A stretch of 64,000 nt of DNA, taken from NCBI RefSeq assembly GCF_018613065.1, contig NZ_JAGGQW010000041.1, forward strand, positions 1 to 64,000. The letters are read 5' to 3'. Shown piece by piece: positions 41,473 through 51,184 of the stretch. The notes beneath the pieces were generated by a model that was not told the DNA's origin, searched no databases, and saw only the letters and a program-made list of their open reading frames with translations. The stretch is from Bacillus sp. ISL-7. GTDB taxonomy: Bacteria; Bacillota; Bacilli; Bacillales_B; DSM-18226. Numbering within the stretch: the first letter of the stretch is position 1; each line of letters begins with the position of its first letter. Position numbers and translations under genes: made by a program.

Positions 41473-41494
41473 CACGCATCGATTGCGTGCTATT
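41468..41494. terminator. terminator hairpin containing both convergent stop codons
   Basis: AATAGCACGCA (41468-41478) pairs with TGCGTGCTATT (41484-41494). On the minus strand it is followed by T7 (41463-41469), so it ends the PBP transcript; in the plus direction the tail is weak. The cblS stop and the PBP stop both fall inside the stem. Confidence 0.8.
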
Positions 41495-43592
41495 CACCTC
41501 TATTCTTAACCTTTTCTACTAATGAATTTACGGCCTCGCCGAGCTTATATAAAGCCTTATCCAAGCCCTTTTTCCATCCAGGGGCTTGTTCTTTTATGGT
41601 TTCACCTAGTTTTTGAGCATTTTCATTTAATTCTTTGCTTATCTTCTTCGCCTGTTCATTGATTCTTAGATTTGGGGGAGCTTCCCCGGCTAGCTGTGCA
41701 TTAATTGAAGAAACTTCGAATTCTTCTTTCGGAAGATGCTGAATAGACTCCTTCATCATATCTTTAAAAATTGGCACCACATTGGCCGAACTCGCACTTG
41801 GCAGGTAATGCTCTCGGTCGGTTTGGTCAAATCCTAACCAGATTGCCCCGACAAGATTTGGAGTATATCCAACCATCCATTGATCCTTCGTTCCACTGAC
41901 ATCCTTAAATGGTAACTGGGTCGATCCTGTTTTTCCTGCAAGTTGCACTCCAGGAATACGGGCGCGTCTACCCGTCCCGGTTTCTACTACATTTAAGAGC
42001 ATCGAAGTCATTTCATCCGTGACCTCTTCTGACGTCACTTTTGTGGTTTTCGCTTCCCTCTCTGCTAAAACATTTCCAGTCGGCCCAACTATTTTAGTAA
42101 TTAAGTGGCTATCTTCACGCTTCCCGCCATTTGGGAAAGCTGAAAAAGCGTTTGCCATTTGAAGGGGGGAGACCCCTTGACTCATCCCGCCAAGTGCGAT
42201 TGCTAGGTTTTTATCTTCTTTTGTAACAGGGATGCCAAACCTTTTTAATGAATCGATCCCTCTATCTAGGCCAATCTTATTTAACAGCCACACAGCCGGG
42301 ATATTCAGCGATTTCTCAAGTGCCTTATACATTTCAACCTTTCCAGAATATGTTTTTGAAAAATTCTCTGGTTTGTAATTTCCGAAGGTGGTTGGTTCAT
42401 CGACAAGCTTGGATGAATAGTTGTATCCTTCTTCAAGAGCAGGTGTATATACTGCCAATGGTTTGATCGTTGACCCTGGCTGTGCCCGTAATTGTGTTGC
42501 TCGGTTAAAGCCTCGGAATACATGCTCGCCGCGGCCGCCAACAAGGGCTAAGACTCCCCCTGATGCTGGGTCCATTAGTACGGAACCACTTTGAACTAAT
42601 TTCCCCCCTTGGCTCCTTGGGAACAAGTAGTTTTTACTATAGACCTTTTCAAGGCCAGACTGAAGATCTTGATCCAAAGAAGTGTAAATTCGATAGCCTC
42701 TTGTTAAAATTTCCTCCTGTGTTATGCCATATTTATTGATAGCTTCATTTAAAACAGCATCCACATAATAAGGGTATTTTCGTTCAACAAAGCTCCCCCC
42801 CCCGTCGTGAAGGCGAATCTTTTCTTTCTTAGCCTTCGTATACTGTGAATTATTTATCATCCCTAGTTCTTTCATTTTTGCTAACACTGTATTTCGTCTT
42901 TTCATCGCTAAATCATAGTTTTTATAAGGGTCAAGATAATTCGGTGAATGCAGTAGTCCGGCTAGCATCGCTGCCTCACTGACCGTTACATCCTCGATAT
43001 TTTTATTAAAATACTTTTTTGATGCATTGCTAATACCCCAGGCACCGCTCCCGAAGTAAACCTGATTGATATACATTTGCAGAATCTCGTTTTTGGTATA
43101 AACCTTTTCGATTTTTACCGCTAAAAATAATTCCTCAGCTTTTCGCTTATAGGTCCGTTCTGGTGAGAGAAGCGCATTCTTCGTTAGCTGCTGGGTTAAG
43201 GTACTGCCACCGCCTGTAATTCTTCCCGCAAACAAATTACTGAAAAAGGCACGGGCAATCCCTTTGATATCAAAACCGCCATGCTGATAGAAGCGTTCGT
43301 CCTCGATGGCAACGACCGCATTGGGGACATACTTTGGCAAGTCCTCGATCTTTACGCCCTTCGTCCGATTGGTAGCGACATTACTAGCCACTTTTCCATT
43401 TTTATCATAAATAACTGTCGGTTGACTGAGACCCTGCTTTAATGATTGAACATTTGCTCTCATCGCGAGCCAGCCGAAATAGAGGATGGTCGCTAAAACA
43501 ACCACTAAGGTCATTAATAAGAATATTTGTGTTAAATGTTTCTTTTTCCAGAAACGAACGATTTTTTCCCGAAATGGATGCAATTTCTCCAT
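41490..43592 (-). CDS. class A penicillin-binding protein (PbpF/PbpG type)
   Basis: A 700-residue bifunctional peptidoglycan synthase. One membrane anchor (about 20-45) is followed by a GT51 glycosyltransferase domain (AIEDERFYQHGGFD, GGSTLTQQL-KN, K--E--LA) and a transpeptidase domain (S-T-I-K in PGSTIKPL, S-L-N in KSLNIPAVW, K-T-G in AGKTGST). A Lys/Glu-rich C-terminal tail of about 70 residues follows. Length fits B. subtilis PbpG or PbpF, which have roles in spore wall synthesis and vegetative growth respectively. Preceding RBS is AAGGAG. Confidence 0.92.
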   Translation of the reverse strand: MEKLHPFREKIVRFWKKKHLTQIFLLMTLVVVLATILYFGWLAMRANVQSLKQGLSQPTVIYDKNGKVASNVATNRTKGVKIEDLPKYVPNAVVAIEDERFYQHGGFDIKGIARAFFSNLFAGRITGGGSTLTQQLTKNALLSPERTYKRKAEELFLAVKIEKVYTKNEILQMYINQVYFGSGAWGISNASKKYFNKNIEDVTVSEAAMLAGLLHSPNYLDPYKNYDLAMKRRNTVLAKMKELGMINNSQYTKAKKEKIRLHDGGGSFVERKYPYYVDAVLNEAINKYGITQEEILTRGYRIYTSLDQDLQSGLEKVYSKNYLFPRSQGGKLVQSGSVLMDPASGGVLALVGGRGEHVFRGFNRATQLRAQPGSTIKPLAVYTPALEEGYNYSSKLVDEPTTFGNYKPENFSKTYSGKVEMYKALEKSLNIPAVWLLNKIGLDRGIDSLKRFGIPVTKEDKNLAIALGGMSQGVSPLQMANAFSAFPNGGKREDSHLITKIVGPTGNVLAEREAKTTKVTSEEVTDEMTSMLLNVVETGTGRRARIPGVQLAGKTGSTQLPFKDVSGTKDQWMVGYTPNLVGAIWLGFDQTDREHYLPSASSANVVPIFKDMMKESIQHLPKEEFEVSSINAQLAGEAPPNLRINEQAKKISKELNENAQKLGETIKEQAPGWKKGLDKALYKLGEAVNSLVEKVKNRGE

Positions 43593-43814
43593 GTGATCTC
43601 CTTACTTTAAAAGAGTAATTTTTAATTCTTTTATTATAAATTTTATCGAATTAAAAGACTAGTAAAAGCCATTTGGCTATTATTATTCCCCCATGGAACA
43701 AATAAAACTTAGTTACGTCTAACAAGTAGATAAAAAAATATTTTAAATTTATGTAGGGTTCATTAAAAAAAACTTCGTCTATTAGGTGTAATGAATGGGA
43801 AACAGGAGGAAATA

Positions 43815-44505
43815 ATGATTACGATAAAAAATTTAAGCCATGATTTTGTGATTGGAAAAAAAGGAAGACAAACAATTATTCCGGTACTAAGAGATATTTC
43901 TTTGACGGTCGAAAAAGGTGAAATTGTTACGATTGTTGGCAGGAGTGGTTCTGGGAAATCGACTCTTCTTAATCTAGTGAGTGGTTTCATTCATCCGAAA
44001 GAGGGTGAAATTTGGATCAGCGGGGAAAAGGTATCAAATTTGACTGAAACGAAATTTGCAGATTTTCGAATTAATAATCTAGGATTTATTTTTCAAAGCT
44101 TTCAATTGATTCCGAGCAATGACTGCCTTTCAAAACGTGGAGCTGCCGCTTATATTAAAAGGTATTAACGAAAAGGAACGAAAAATCCAAACGGAAGAAA
44201 TGCTTAAAAAAGTTGGTCTGCTAGAGTACCAGGATCATTATCCAGGAGAATTATCAGGCGGGCAGCAGCAGCGGGTAAGTATCGCCCGTGCCTTAATTGT
44301 GAATCCCCCGATTATTCTTGCCGATGAACCGACCGGCAGCCTTGATAGTGAAACAGAGGAAGAGTTATTGAAATTCATTAAGGAATTAAATACGGATTTA
44401 GGAATCACCTTTTTGATAATCACCCATGATGACAAGGTGGCCGATATCGGCAGCCGAAAGATTGAGTTAAAAGATGGCCGCATTGTCGAGGGGGTGCTGT
44501 TATGA
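43815..44505 (+). pseudogene. ABC transporter ATPase (LolD/MacB type) with a +1 frameshift
   Basis: Two frames together encode a full MacB/LolD-type ATPase. Frame one (43815 to about 44118) has Walker [10 protein letters not shown] and Q-loop FQSFQLIPS; frame two (44119-44505) begins [13 protein letters not shown], with signature LSGGQQQRVSIARAL and Walker B IILADEPTGSLD. Normal homologues read IPS-MTAFQNV without a gap, so one extra A at 44118/44119 (AGCAATGACT) breaks the frame. It is either a real inactivating mutation or a sequencing error. ATG at 43815 follows AGGAGG; the permease gene overlaps by ATGA. Confidence 0.85.
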
Positions 44506-45851
44506 AGTTAAAAGATCAATTCCGCTTCGTCCGCCAGAATATGAAGAAAAATAGAACGAGAGTATTTATGACGATTCTTGCGACAGCAATGGGTTGTGCC
44601 TTCCTAATTGTTCTCGCCTCTGTCGGGTTTGGCTTACAGAAATCAGTGGTAAAGGAAATTACTGAACGCAGGGTCATTACTCAAATTGATGTCCATGGCA
44701 AAGAAACAAAAAATCAAGGGGTTTTTCGTCCTTTAAATGATAAAGATATTCAAGTTTTTGAAAAAGTTAAAGATGTCAAAGCTGTCACAAGAAGGAAAAT
44801 GTTGCAACAGGAAAGCACCTATTCGATTGGGAATTATCAAGAAGCAACGCAAACTTTTGTGGCGAATTTTCCAGCAGAAATAAAATCCGGTTTTGAATTA
44901 TCTGAGGGCAGGCTGCCAAAGGGAAAAGATGAAGTGGCAGTAGGGTACGATTTCCTAACTAATCTCGCAGAAAAGGATGCTGGCGATGATTTGTACGATG
45001 AAAAGGGTCAGGTTAAAGAGGAGTATCTCTATAAAGGCGAATTACTTGGCAAGGAAATTAAGTTAACGGTCAGGAAGTTTAAAGAGGGCAAACAAGTAGA
45101 AAAAACGATTCCATTGAAGGTTGTTGGCATCTCTAAAAAGCCAACGAAAGAATGGGCCGAAGATCGAAGTGTGTTTATTTCGGATGATATGCTAACGGAA
45201 ATTGAGACGTTTACCGGAACACCAAAAGGGTACCAGCTCGATGCCAATGGTGAAGTACCTGTCGACCTGAATGTCAATAAAAACTCGTATGATGAAGTTA
45301 AAATCTATGCTAAAAACATGGAAGCCGTCCAAAGTATCTCTGATCAATTAAAAGACAAGAATTATGCATCGTATTCAGTGGTAAATGAATTAAAAGAGGT
45401 AAATATGGTATTTATGATTGCAAAAGCAGGACTCATATTTATTGGAACGATCGCCATTTTAATCGCTTCTATCGGAATTTATAATACGATGACGATGGCG
45501 GTGACCGAGCGGGCTCCTGACATTGGAATTATGAAAGCAATCGGGGCGAGTCCAAAAACAATTAAACGAATCTTTCTGCTTGAAAGCAGTTATATTGGGT
45601 TGATTGGTGCACTCATTGGTACAGTCGTTTCCTATGGGATTAGCTATGCGGTGAATTTTGCGATTCCATTAATTATCAAACAGGCATTTGGTCAAGAATC
45701 GGACTTAGACTTGATATTTAGCGACATTCCGCTTATTTTACCAATCATTTGTATTGTAATTTGTTATGGTGTTACGATTATCTCAGGATTTCGACCAGCA
45801 CAGCGGGCAACAAAAGTTGATGTATTAAAAGCAATGCGGAGAGAAGTTTAG
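44502..45851 (+). CDS. ABC transporter permease (MacB/FtsX type)
   Basis: A 449-residue permease with an N-terminal membrane helix (about 20-42), a large extracellular MacB-PCD domain (about 45-290), and three C-terminal helices with the FtsX region (IASIGIYNTMTMAVTERAPDIGIMKAIGAS). It would pair with the preceding ATPase in a tripartite-like or bacitracin-type export system; such transporters extrude lipids, peptides or antibiotics. If the ATPase frameshift is real, this permease is probably non-functional. Confidence 0.88.
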   Translation: MKLKDQFRFVRQNMKKNRTRVFMTILATAMGCAFLIVLASVGFGLQKSVVKEITERRVITQIDVHGKETKNQGVFRPLNDKDIQVFEKVKDVKAVTRRKMLQQESTYSIGNYQEATQTFVANFPAEIKSGFELSEGRLPKGKDEVAVGYDFLTNLAEKDAGDDLYDEKGQVKEEYLYKGELLGKEIKLTVRKFKEGKQVEKTIPLKVVGISKKPTKEWAEDRSVFISDDMLTEIETFTGTPKGYQLDANGEVPVDLNVNKNSYDEVKIYAKNMEAVQSISDQLKDKNYASYSVVNELKEVNMVFMIAKAGLIFIGTIAILIASIGIYNTMTMAVTERAPDIGIMKAIGASPKTIKRIFLLESSYIGLIGALIGTVVSYGISYAVNFAIPLIIKQAFGQESDLDLIFSDIPLILPIICIVICYGVTIISGFRPAQRATKVDVLKAMRREV

Positions 45852-45959
45852 TTACGAGGTTATCCAATGAAATTCCGCACCATTCGCGGACAACCAATTC
45901 CTAGTCCAAGCATATGTTAATAGAAAGATTGTTTGACATAAAGGAAAGGGCTGGGGAAG

Positions 45960-46226
45960 ATGATTAACTGGAAAGTCCGATTAAGAAATCGGAACTGGGT
46001 TATCGCGTTTGTATCTCAAATTATGATTGTTGCTCAAATGGTGTTTGCATGTTTAAATTCCTTTGGGATCATTGATTTTCAACTCACTGATGCTATTCAA
46101 AATTCTGTGTTAACCTTTTTAAATGCTGTATTTGTAGTGCTGTCTATGTTAGGAATCGTACAGGATCCAACCACCAAGGGCTATGGGGACAGTGAACGGG
46201 CATTAAAATACAAGGACCCAAAATAA
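45960..46226 (+). CDS. phi LC3-family holin (solitary)
   Basis: An 88-residue protein with two hydrophobic segments (about 13-32 and 45-63) and the PF04531-type pattern IN-KVR--N-NW-----Q, then V-D-PTTKGYGDSERAL-Y-P, characteristic of phi LC3 holins. No endolysin or other phage gene is nearby. It may be a prophage remnant or a host-adopted holin with a sporulation or autolysis role. GGAAAGGGCTGGGG precedes the ATG. A terminator follows. Confidence 0.88.
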   Translation: MINWKVRLRNRNWVIAFVSQIMIVAQMVFACLNSFGIIDFQLTDAIQNSVLTFLNAVFVVLSMLGIVQDPTTKGYGDSERALKYKDPK

Positions 46227-46263
46227 TCTAATGAAAACTGGCTATCTGCATACCCAGAAAGAT

Positions 46264-46304
46264 AAAAAAATGCCTCTGATGATGAAAACCAGAGGCATTT
46301 TTTC
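46264..46304 (+). terminator. terminator after the holin gene
   Basis: AAAAATGCCTCTG (46266-46278) pairs with CAGAGGCATTTTT (46290-46302). Flanking A and T runs allow use on both strands. Confidence 0.88.
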
Positions 46305-46492
46305 ATATCTTCAATTCTAGGACTGTTGACCTAAATTCTACATTTATTACCATAATGTCTACAATTTGCTAAATGTTTGTTAAAATAAGGATGAGAGATA
46401 TGGTAAGTGGAAATTTAGGTTTGACCCTGAGTAGTACTTTTTTGTTGTTTTTGGAATAGAATTAATGATCCATGGGGAAAGGGGTCCTTAAA

Positions 46493-46717
46493 ATGTGGTT
46501 TTGGATTACTATTTCTGCTTTATGTTTCGTCCTATTGCTGATTGTAGAGGAATTCATCTACTATTTTTGGAACCGTTATGTGTATGGTGCAAATTATGAA
46601 AGAAAGAGGAGATGGTGGGGGAGTCTGTCTGCTGTAGGTGCTATATATATACGGTTGTTCCATAAAAGAGAAAAAGAAAGATCGAATACTAATTCAGATA
46701 AGGGCTTGCCATTATAA
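46493..46717 (+). CDS. small membrane protein
   Basis: A 74-residue protein with one or two N-terminal hydrophobic segments (MWFWITISALCFVLLLIVEE), aromatic-rich F-IYYFWNRYVYG, then a basic hydrophilic tail. The ATG at 46493 follows AAAGGGG; a further in-frame ATG at 46472 is less likely. I do not recognise it. Its stop lies in the loop of the terminator 46698-46738. Confidence 0.6.
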   Translation: MWFWITISALCFVLLLIVEEFIYYFWNRYVYGANYERKRRWWGSLSAVGAIYIRLFHKREKERSNTNSDKGLPL

Positions 46718-46738
46718 GGTAAGCTCTTATCTTTTTTT
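46698..46738 (+). terminator. terminator of the small membrane protein gene
   Basis: A 13-bp stem with G-U pairs (46698-46710 with 46718-46730), followed by a T-run. The stop codon of the gene is in the loop. Confidence 0.82.
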
Positions 46739-46778
46739 ATATTTTCATGAAAAATGAAAACCGTATTATTTTTACGTT

Positions 46779-47018
46779 TTAGTTAGATGAATTCCCTTTT
46801 TTCTTATTTAAATAAGCACCGAAGGAATCAATGACGAAAAACAATATAAATAATAAAACAATGATATATTCGGCTGCCTCCATTACCCTAAAAGGGTTAA
46901 TTGCCTTCCAAATAATTCCTGAAATACTTGCGCCCATCAAAAGATCCAACGAAATAATTAGTATTAAGCTGCCAAATGCCAGCAGGGTCGTTACAAACAA
47001 TATTTTCAACCTCACCAC
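46779..47018 (-). CDS. small two-helix membrane protein
   Basis: A 79-residue hydrophobic protein with two predicted membrane segments (about 5-32 and 47-66) and a short basic tail (KKKGN). It starts at GTG without a convincing RBS, so the start is open. No family recognised. It faces the small membrane gene (46493-46717) tail to tail and is divergent from the ger operon. Confidence 0.5.
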   Translation of the reverse strand: MVRLKILFVTTLLAFGSLILIISLDLLMGASISGIIWKAINPFRVMEAAEYIIVLLFILFFVIDSFGAYLNKKKGNSSN

Positions 47019-47196
47019 ACCCTTAGGAATATCTTGTTTTTATTGTTCTTTTCTAAGCTGTTCCTTATTCTAACCCGTATATTTTAATTATGGTTGTATA
47101 AAAAACCACTTTCAATGGGATAAAGTGATATACCTTGGGCAATATATCCAGTATTGGGAGAAAAGAGTTCAAATAATTTTTCAGGAGGCGGATATT

Positions 47197-48801
47197 GTGT
47201 CGATTTTGTCTAAAATGCTCAAAAATAAACAAAAAAAGAGACAGGACGATAATTATAGGCAAAAACAAGATCCGCAAAAACCAGAAGACACGCCTATTTT
47301 AAGAGATTATCAAGAGAATATATCTCATATCTTAGAGGAAGTTGGCAATAGTTCCGATATTATCGTCCGTGAGTTTAAGATTGGTGCATATAAAGGTGCC
47401 CTCGTTTATGTTGACGGATTGGCCAATATGATCTCAATTGCTGACTATATATTAGAAACACTAATGGAAGCAAAGGTCCCCGATGAACCAGTCGATATAT
47501 TTCAATTCATGCTTGATAAAACAATGGCACTAGGAAGTGTCAAGACCATTTATAATTGGAATCAAGTATTTGATGAATTGTTTTCAGGAGATACAGTTAT
47601 TTTTTTACAGGGATGCAATAAGGCAATCAGCGGTGAAACCAAAGGATGGGAAAAGCGTTCGATTACTGAGCCATCCACACAACTATCGATTCGTGGTCCA
47701 AAGGATTCTTTTACAGAAACTCTTCGAACGAATACGGCATTAATTCGCCGCCGGATTAAAAGCCCTAATTTAAGAGTGGATTCCATGAAGATAGGTGCTG
47801 TTTCCCAATCTGATATCGCCATAATGTATATAACAGGAATTGCTAATGAAAAAATTGTTGAAGAAGTCAAAGAAAGGCTTAAACGAATCGATATCGATTC
47901 GGTGCTTGGTTCTGGATATATAGAGCAATTGATTGAAGACCAAACTTGGACAACATTTCCAACCACTTACCATTCAGAAAGACCGGATGTCGTAACATCA
48001 CATTTACTGGAGGGGAGAATTGCTATTATTGTAGATGGCACTCCGTTTGTAGTTACAGTTCCAGCAATTTTTATTCAATTTTTCCAGGCACCGGATGATT
48101 ACTATTCACGATTTGACATATCAACAGGAATTCGATTGTTAAGAATTTTAGCATTCCTTATCGCAGTTATTGGACCTTCAGTTTATATTGCTGCGACCAC
48201 CTTCCATCAAGAGATGATCCCGACGACGATGGCGATTGCTATTGCCGCTCAACGGGAAAATGTTCCCTTTCCTGCTTTTGTTGAGGCATTAATCATGGAG
48301 GTTACATTTGAAATTTTAAGGGAGGCGGGGCTTAGGCTTCCAAGGGCTGTTGGTCAGGCCGTATCTATTGTCGGAGCCCTCGTAATTGGTCAGGCAGCCG
48401 TACAGGCTGGTTTCGTCTCTCCTGTAATGGTTATTGTCGTTTCAATTACTGCAATCGCAAATTTTTCCACACCCGTATTTGCTATGGCGATTGCGGCAAG
48501 ATTAGTCCGCTTTGTCCTGATGGGATTAGCTACGATATTGGGCTTTTATGGAATCATGTTAGGGCTGATGTTCATGTCACTTCATTTATGTTCGCTTCGC
48601 TCGTTCGGAATTCCATACATGATGCCGCTAGCACCTTTCAACATCCATAATCAACAAGACGCATTTGTTCGCTTTCCAGTCTGGGCTATGAAAAATAGAC
48701 CAATGTTTATTAGCAAGGGCAATATGAAGAGGACAGGGAAGCATCAAAAGCCTGGTCCACCTAAACCAACAGAAAATCAACCTAAAAATGGTGAAGAATG
48801 A
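47197..48801 (+). CDS. GerA-family spore germination receptor, A subunit
   Basis: A 534-residue GerAA/GerKA-type protein: a hydrophilic N-terminal half of about 240 residues (D-I-V-RE-F-----G-----V-DGL, then E---RGPK--FTE-L-TN--L-RRRIK), then five to six membrane helices with P-A-I-FIQFFQ-PDDYYSRF and a Pro-rich C-terminus. The GTG start at 47197 follows AGGAGG by six bases; the upstream frame is not typical. It would sit in the spore inner membrane and sense germinants. First gene of the ger operon. Confidence 0.93.
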   Translation: MSILSKMLKNKQKKRQDDNYRQKQDPQKPEDTPILRDYQENISHILEEVGNSSDIIVREFKIGAYKGALVYVDGLANMISIADYILETLMEAKVPDEPVDIFQFMLDKTMALGSVKTIYNWNQVFDELFSGDTVIFLQGCNKAISGETKGWEKRSITEPSTQLSIRGPKDSFTETLRTNTALIRRRIKSPNLRVDSMKIGAVSQSDIAIMYITGIANEKIVEEVKERLKRIDIDSVLGSGYIEQLIEDQTWTTFPTTYHSERPDVVTSHLLEGRIAIIVDGTPFVVTVPAIFIQFFQAPDDYYSRFDISTGIRLLRILAFLIAVIGPSVYIAATTFHQEMIPTTMAIAIAAQRENVPFPAFVEALIMEVTFEILREAGLRLPRAVGQAVSIVGALVIGQAAVQAGFVSPVMVIVVSITAIANFSTPVFAMAIAARLVRFVLMGLATILGFYGIMLGLMFMSLHLCSLRSFGIPYMMPLAPFNIHNQQDAFVRFPVWAMKNRPMFISKGNMKRTGKHQKPGPPKPTENQPKNGEE

Positions 48802-50012
48802 TGAAAAAATGGTTCATTATTATTTTAATCTTAATCATGTTTCTGCCGATACTGAGTGCTTGCTGGAATCAGAAAGAGTTAACTGATTTGGCCTTTGTGT
48901 TGGCACTTGGTATTGATAGGGGAGAGGACGATCTATACCATATTTCGTTCCAGCTTGTTAATCCAGCGAATGTTTCAGCTGCGCAAGGTGGAGGAGGCCA
49001 GGGGCTGCCGATAGCCGTTTATAAAAGCACTGGTAGAACCATTACTGAAGCATCTAGAAATGCAACGAAAAAGGTTTCGCGTCGTTTATATTATGCGCAC
49101 ACCAATGTAGTTGTTGTTAGTGAGGAAGTGGCACGTGATAGAACTCTAATGCTTAAAATGTTAGATGCCTTTGCAAGGGATCCAGAATTTAGAACAACTA
49201 CAGAGCTAATTATAGCAAGAGATTCTACGGCAGAGGAAATAGTCACAACTCTGACTATTCTCGATAAACTGCCTGTTACTAAGATTACAAAGGAGATCAA
49301 ATCAACTGAAGCTATGAAAGGGGAAAATATAAGTATAAGTATAGATGATCTCATTGATGGAATTGTCAGCAGTGGAAAAGAACCTATTCTAAACGGTTAT
49401 CGACTAATTGGTAAGAAAGAAGAAGCCAATAAAGCAACTAATTTGCAAAAAACAACAACCGATGCTTACCTCTCAGCTGATGGCTTAGCGGTTATTAAAG
49501 ACGGTGAATTGACTGGTTGGATTGAAAGTAACAAGGCTCGTGGAGTGATCTGGGTCCTAGATAAAGCGAAGAGTACCGATATAACTCTAAAGTGGAATGG
49601 TATGAAAAATGCCATTAGTATGGTGCCTATTAGGTCAAAAACCAAAGTTTCAACTATCTTTAAAAATGGAAAACCTGTAATAAATATTAAAATTGAGAAT
49701 GAAGGCTGGATTAGTGAAGCGAATACCGCAATTGACTTGATGGATCCAACAATTATTGGGAAAATTGAAAAGTTAGTTGAAAAAGAAATTAAAAAGGAAA
49801 TACAGTCTTCAGTAAAGGAAGCCCAGAAACTAAAGTGTGATATCTTCGGGTTTGGTGATAGTGTACATAAATCTAACCCTAAATTATGGAAGAAGCTAAA
49901 GGGGAATTGGAACGATTATTTTGCAAACCTGGAAGTGAATGTTAAGGTAGATTCTTACGTACGTCGCGAAGGAGTACGGACAAATCCATTTTGGTCAGAC
50001 ATTAATAAATAA
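48798..50012 (+). CDS. GerA-family germination receptor, C subunit (lipoprotein)
   Basis: A 404-residue Ger(x)C lipoprotein: signal peptide ending LPILSA-C (Cys near residue 22), then WN-KEL-DLA-V-A-GID, G-GQGL-I-V----GRTI-EA-R-----S-R-LYYAHT-V, and the C-terminal Ger_C domain. Overlaps the A-subunit stop, so coupled. It is anchored to the outer face of the spore inner membrane and needed for receptor assembly. Confidence 0.92.
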   Translation: MMKKWFIIILILIMFLPILSACWNQKELTDLAFVLALGIDRGEDDLYHISFQLVNPANVSAAQGGGGQGLPIAVYKSTGRTITEASRNATKKVSRRLYYAHTNVVVVSEEVARDRTLMLKMLDAFARDPEFRTTTELIIARDSTAEEIVTTLTILDKLPVTKITKEIKSTEAMKGENISISIDDLIDGIVSSGKEPILNGYRLIGKKEEANKATNLQKTTTDAYLSADGLAVIKDGELTGWIESNKARGVIWVLDKAKSTDITLKWNGMKNAISMVPIRSKTKVSTIFKNGKPVINIKIENEGWISEANTAIDLMDPTIIGKIEKLVEKEIKKEIQSSVKEAQKLKCDIFGFGDSVHKSNPKLWKKLKGNWNDYFANLEVNVKVDSYVRREGVRTNPFWSDINK

Positions 50013-50041
50013 CGCGAAGTAAGGAGGGGGGACGATCGTAC

Positions 50042-51148
50042 ATGGAAAAGGCAAAAATAAGTGGATTCCAATTGTTCGTGCTGATTGTTTTGTTTGAAAT
50101 GGGTAGTGCCATTCTTCTTGGTCTTGGTTCAGAAGTGAAACAGGACGCCTGGATAGCGATATTGCTCGGTTTAGCAGGCGGAATTCTTGTTTTTTTTATT
50201 TATTACCGATTATATATGTACTATCCTGACCTGCCCTTAACTAGTTATCTTCAAAAAATTTTAGGAAAATGGCTTGGACGGTTGATTGGGTTCTTATATA
50301 TTGTCAATTTTATTTATCTTGCATCAAGGGTATTACGAGATTTTGGAGAGTTATTAACAACAACTATTTATAATAGCACTCCACTATTTGTGATCAATAC
50401 TTTGATGATCCTTACTATTATCTATGGGCTCCATAAAGGGTTTGAAGTAATAGCCCGAGTTGGAGAAATTTACTTTGGAGTTGTTTACCTGACAGCGATA
50501 TTAGGCATGCTGCTAATTACCTTTTCGGGTTTAATTCATTTGAGTAATCTAACCCCGATCTTAGAGAATGGATTGAAACCTGTTATTAAAACCTCTTTAA
50601 CTCAAACCCTCAACTTTCCTTTTGGAGAAATGGTTGTTTTTACGATGCTGCTCCCGTTCTTAAATGATAAAAAAAAGGCCAAAATAGTCTGTGTGGGTGG
50701 GATGATATTAGCGGGAATAAATATTGCCATTACAGTGGTAGTAAATATTTCTGTTTTGGGAGTGGATCTCTTTCGTCGGTCCTCTTTCCCCTTATTAAAC
50801 ACAGTAGGAAGAATCCAAATTGCCGATTTTATCGAGCGTTTAGATGTATTATTTATGCTCTATTTAATCATTGGTGGTTTCTTTAAAATTGCCATTTATT
50901 ATTATGCTGCAGTGGCCGGAGCTGCCGATATCTTTCAATTTAAAGATCAACGCAAGCTTGGGTTTCCAATTGGAATGCTCGTTTTATTTTCATCAATAAC
51001 GATTGCATCAAATTTTGCAGAATTTATAAAGGAAGGGCTGATTTTTGTACCAATTTATTTGCTTTGGCCTTTTCAAATTATCATCCCCTCAATCTTACTA
51101 ATCATTGCTTTTATTCGTAACAGGAAGAAACAAACAAGCCCGGCTTAA
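50042..51148 (+). CDS. GerA-family germination receptor, B subunit (copy 1)
   Basis: A 368-residue integral membrane protein of the GerAB/endospore germination permease family (APC-type, about ten helices), opening with EKAKISGFQLFVLIVLFEMGSAI and carrying YLGRLIGFLYIVNFIYLASRVLRDF-type helices. It probably binds the germinant. AAGGAGGGGG precedes the ATG. The next gene is a near-identical paralogue. Confidence 0.93.
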   Translation: MEKAKISGFQLFVLIVLFEMGSAILLGLGSEVKQDAWIAILLGLAGGILVFFIYYRLYMYYPDLPLTSYLQKILGKWLGRLIGFLYIVNFIYLASRVLRDFGELLTTTIYNSTPLFVINTLMILTIIYGLHKGFEVIARVGEIYFGVVYLTAILGMLLITFSGLIHLSNLTPILENGLKPVIKTSLTQTLNFPFGEMVVFTMLLPFLNDKKKAKIVCVGGMILAGINIAITVVVNISVLGVDLFRRSSFPLLNTVGRIQIADFIERLDVLFMLYLIIGGFFKIAIYYYAAVAGAADIFQFKDQRKLGFPIGMLVLFSSITIASNFAEFIKEGLIFVPIYLLWPFQIIIPSILLIIAFIRNRKKQTSPA

Positions 51149-51184
51149 ATAAATAACCCTTTTTAAGGGGGGGATCAATCGTAT

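Noticed and set aside
45960..46226. Prophage region around the holin
   Set aside because: Neighbours are an ABC transporter and small membrane proteins; no endolysin, integrase, capsid or tail genes.
47090..47130. SigG promoter for the ger operon (TGTATA then GATAAAG)
   Set aside because: The -35 hexamer fits but the -10 matches poorly (about four of seven positions); too weak to list.
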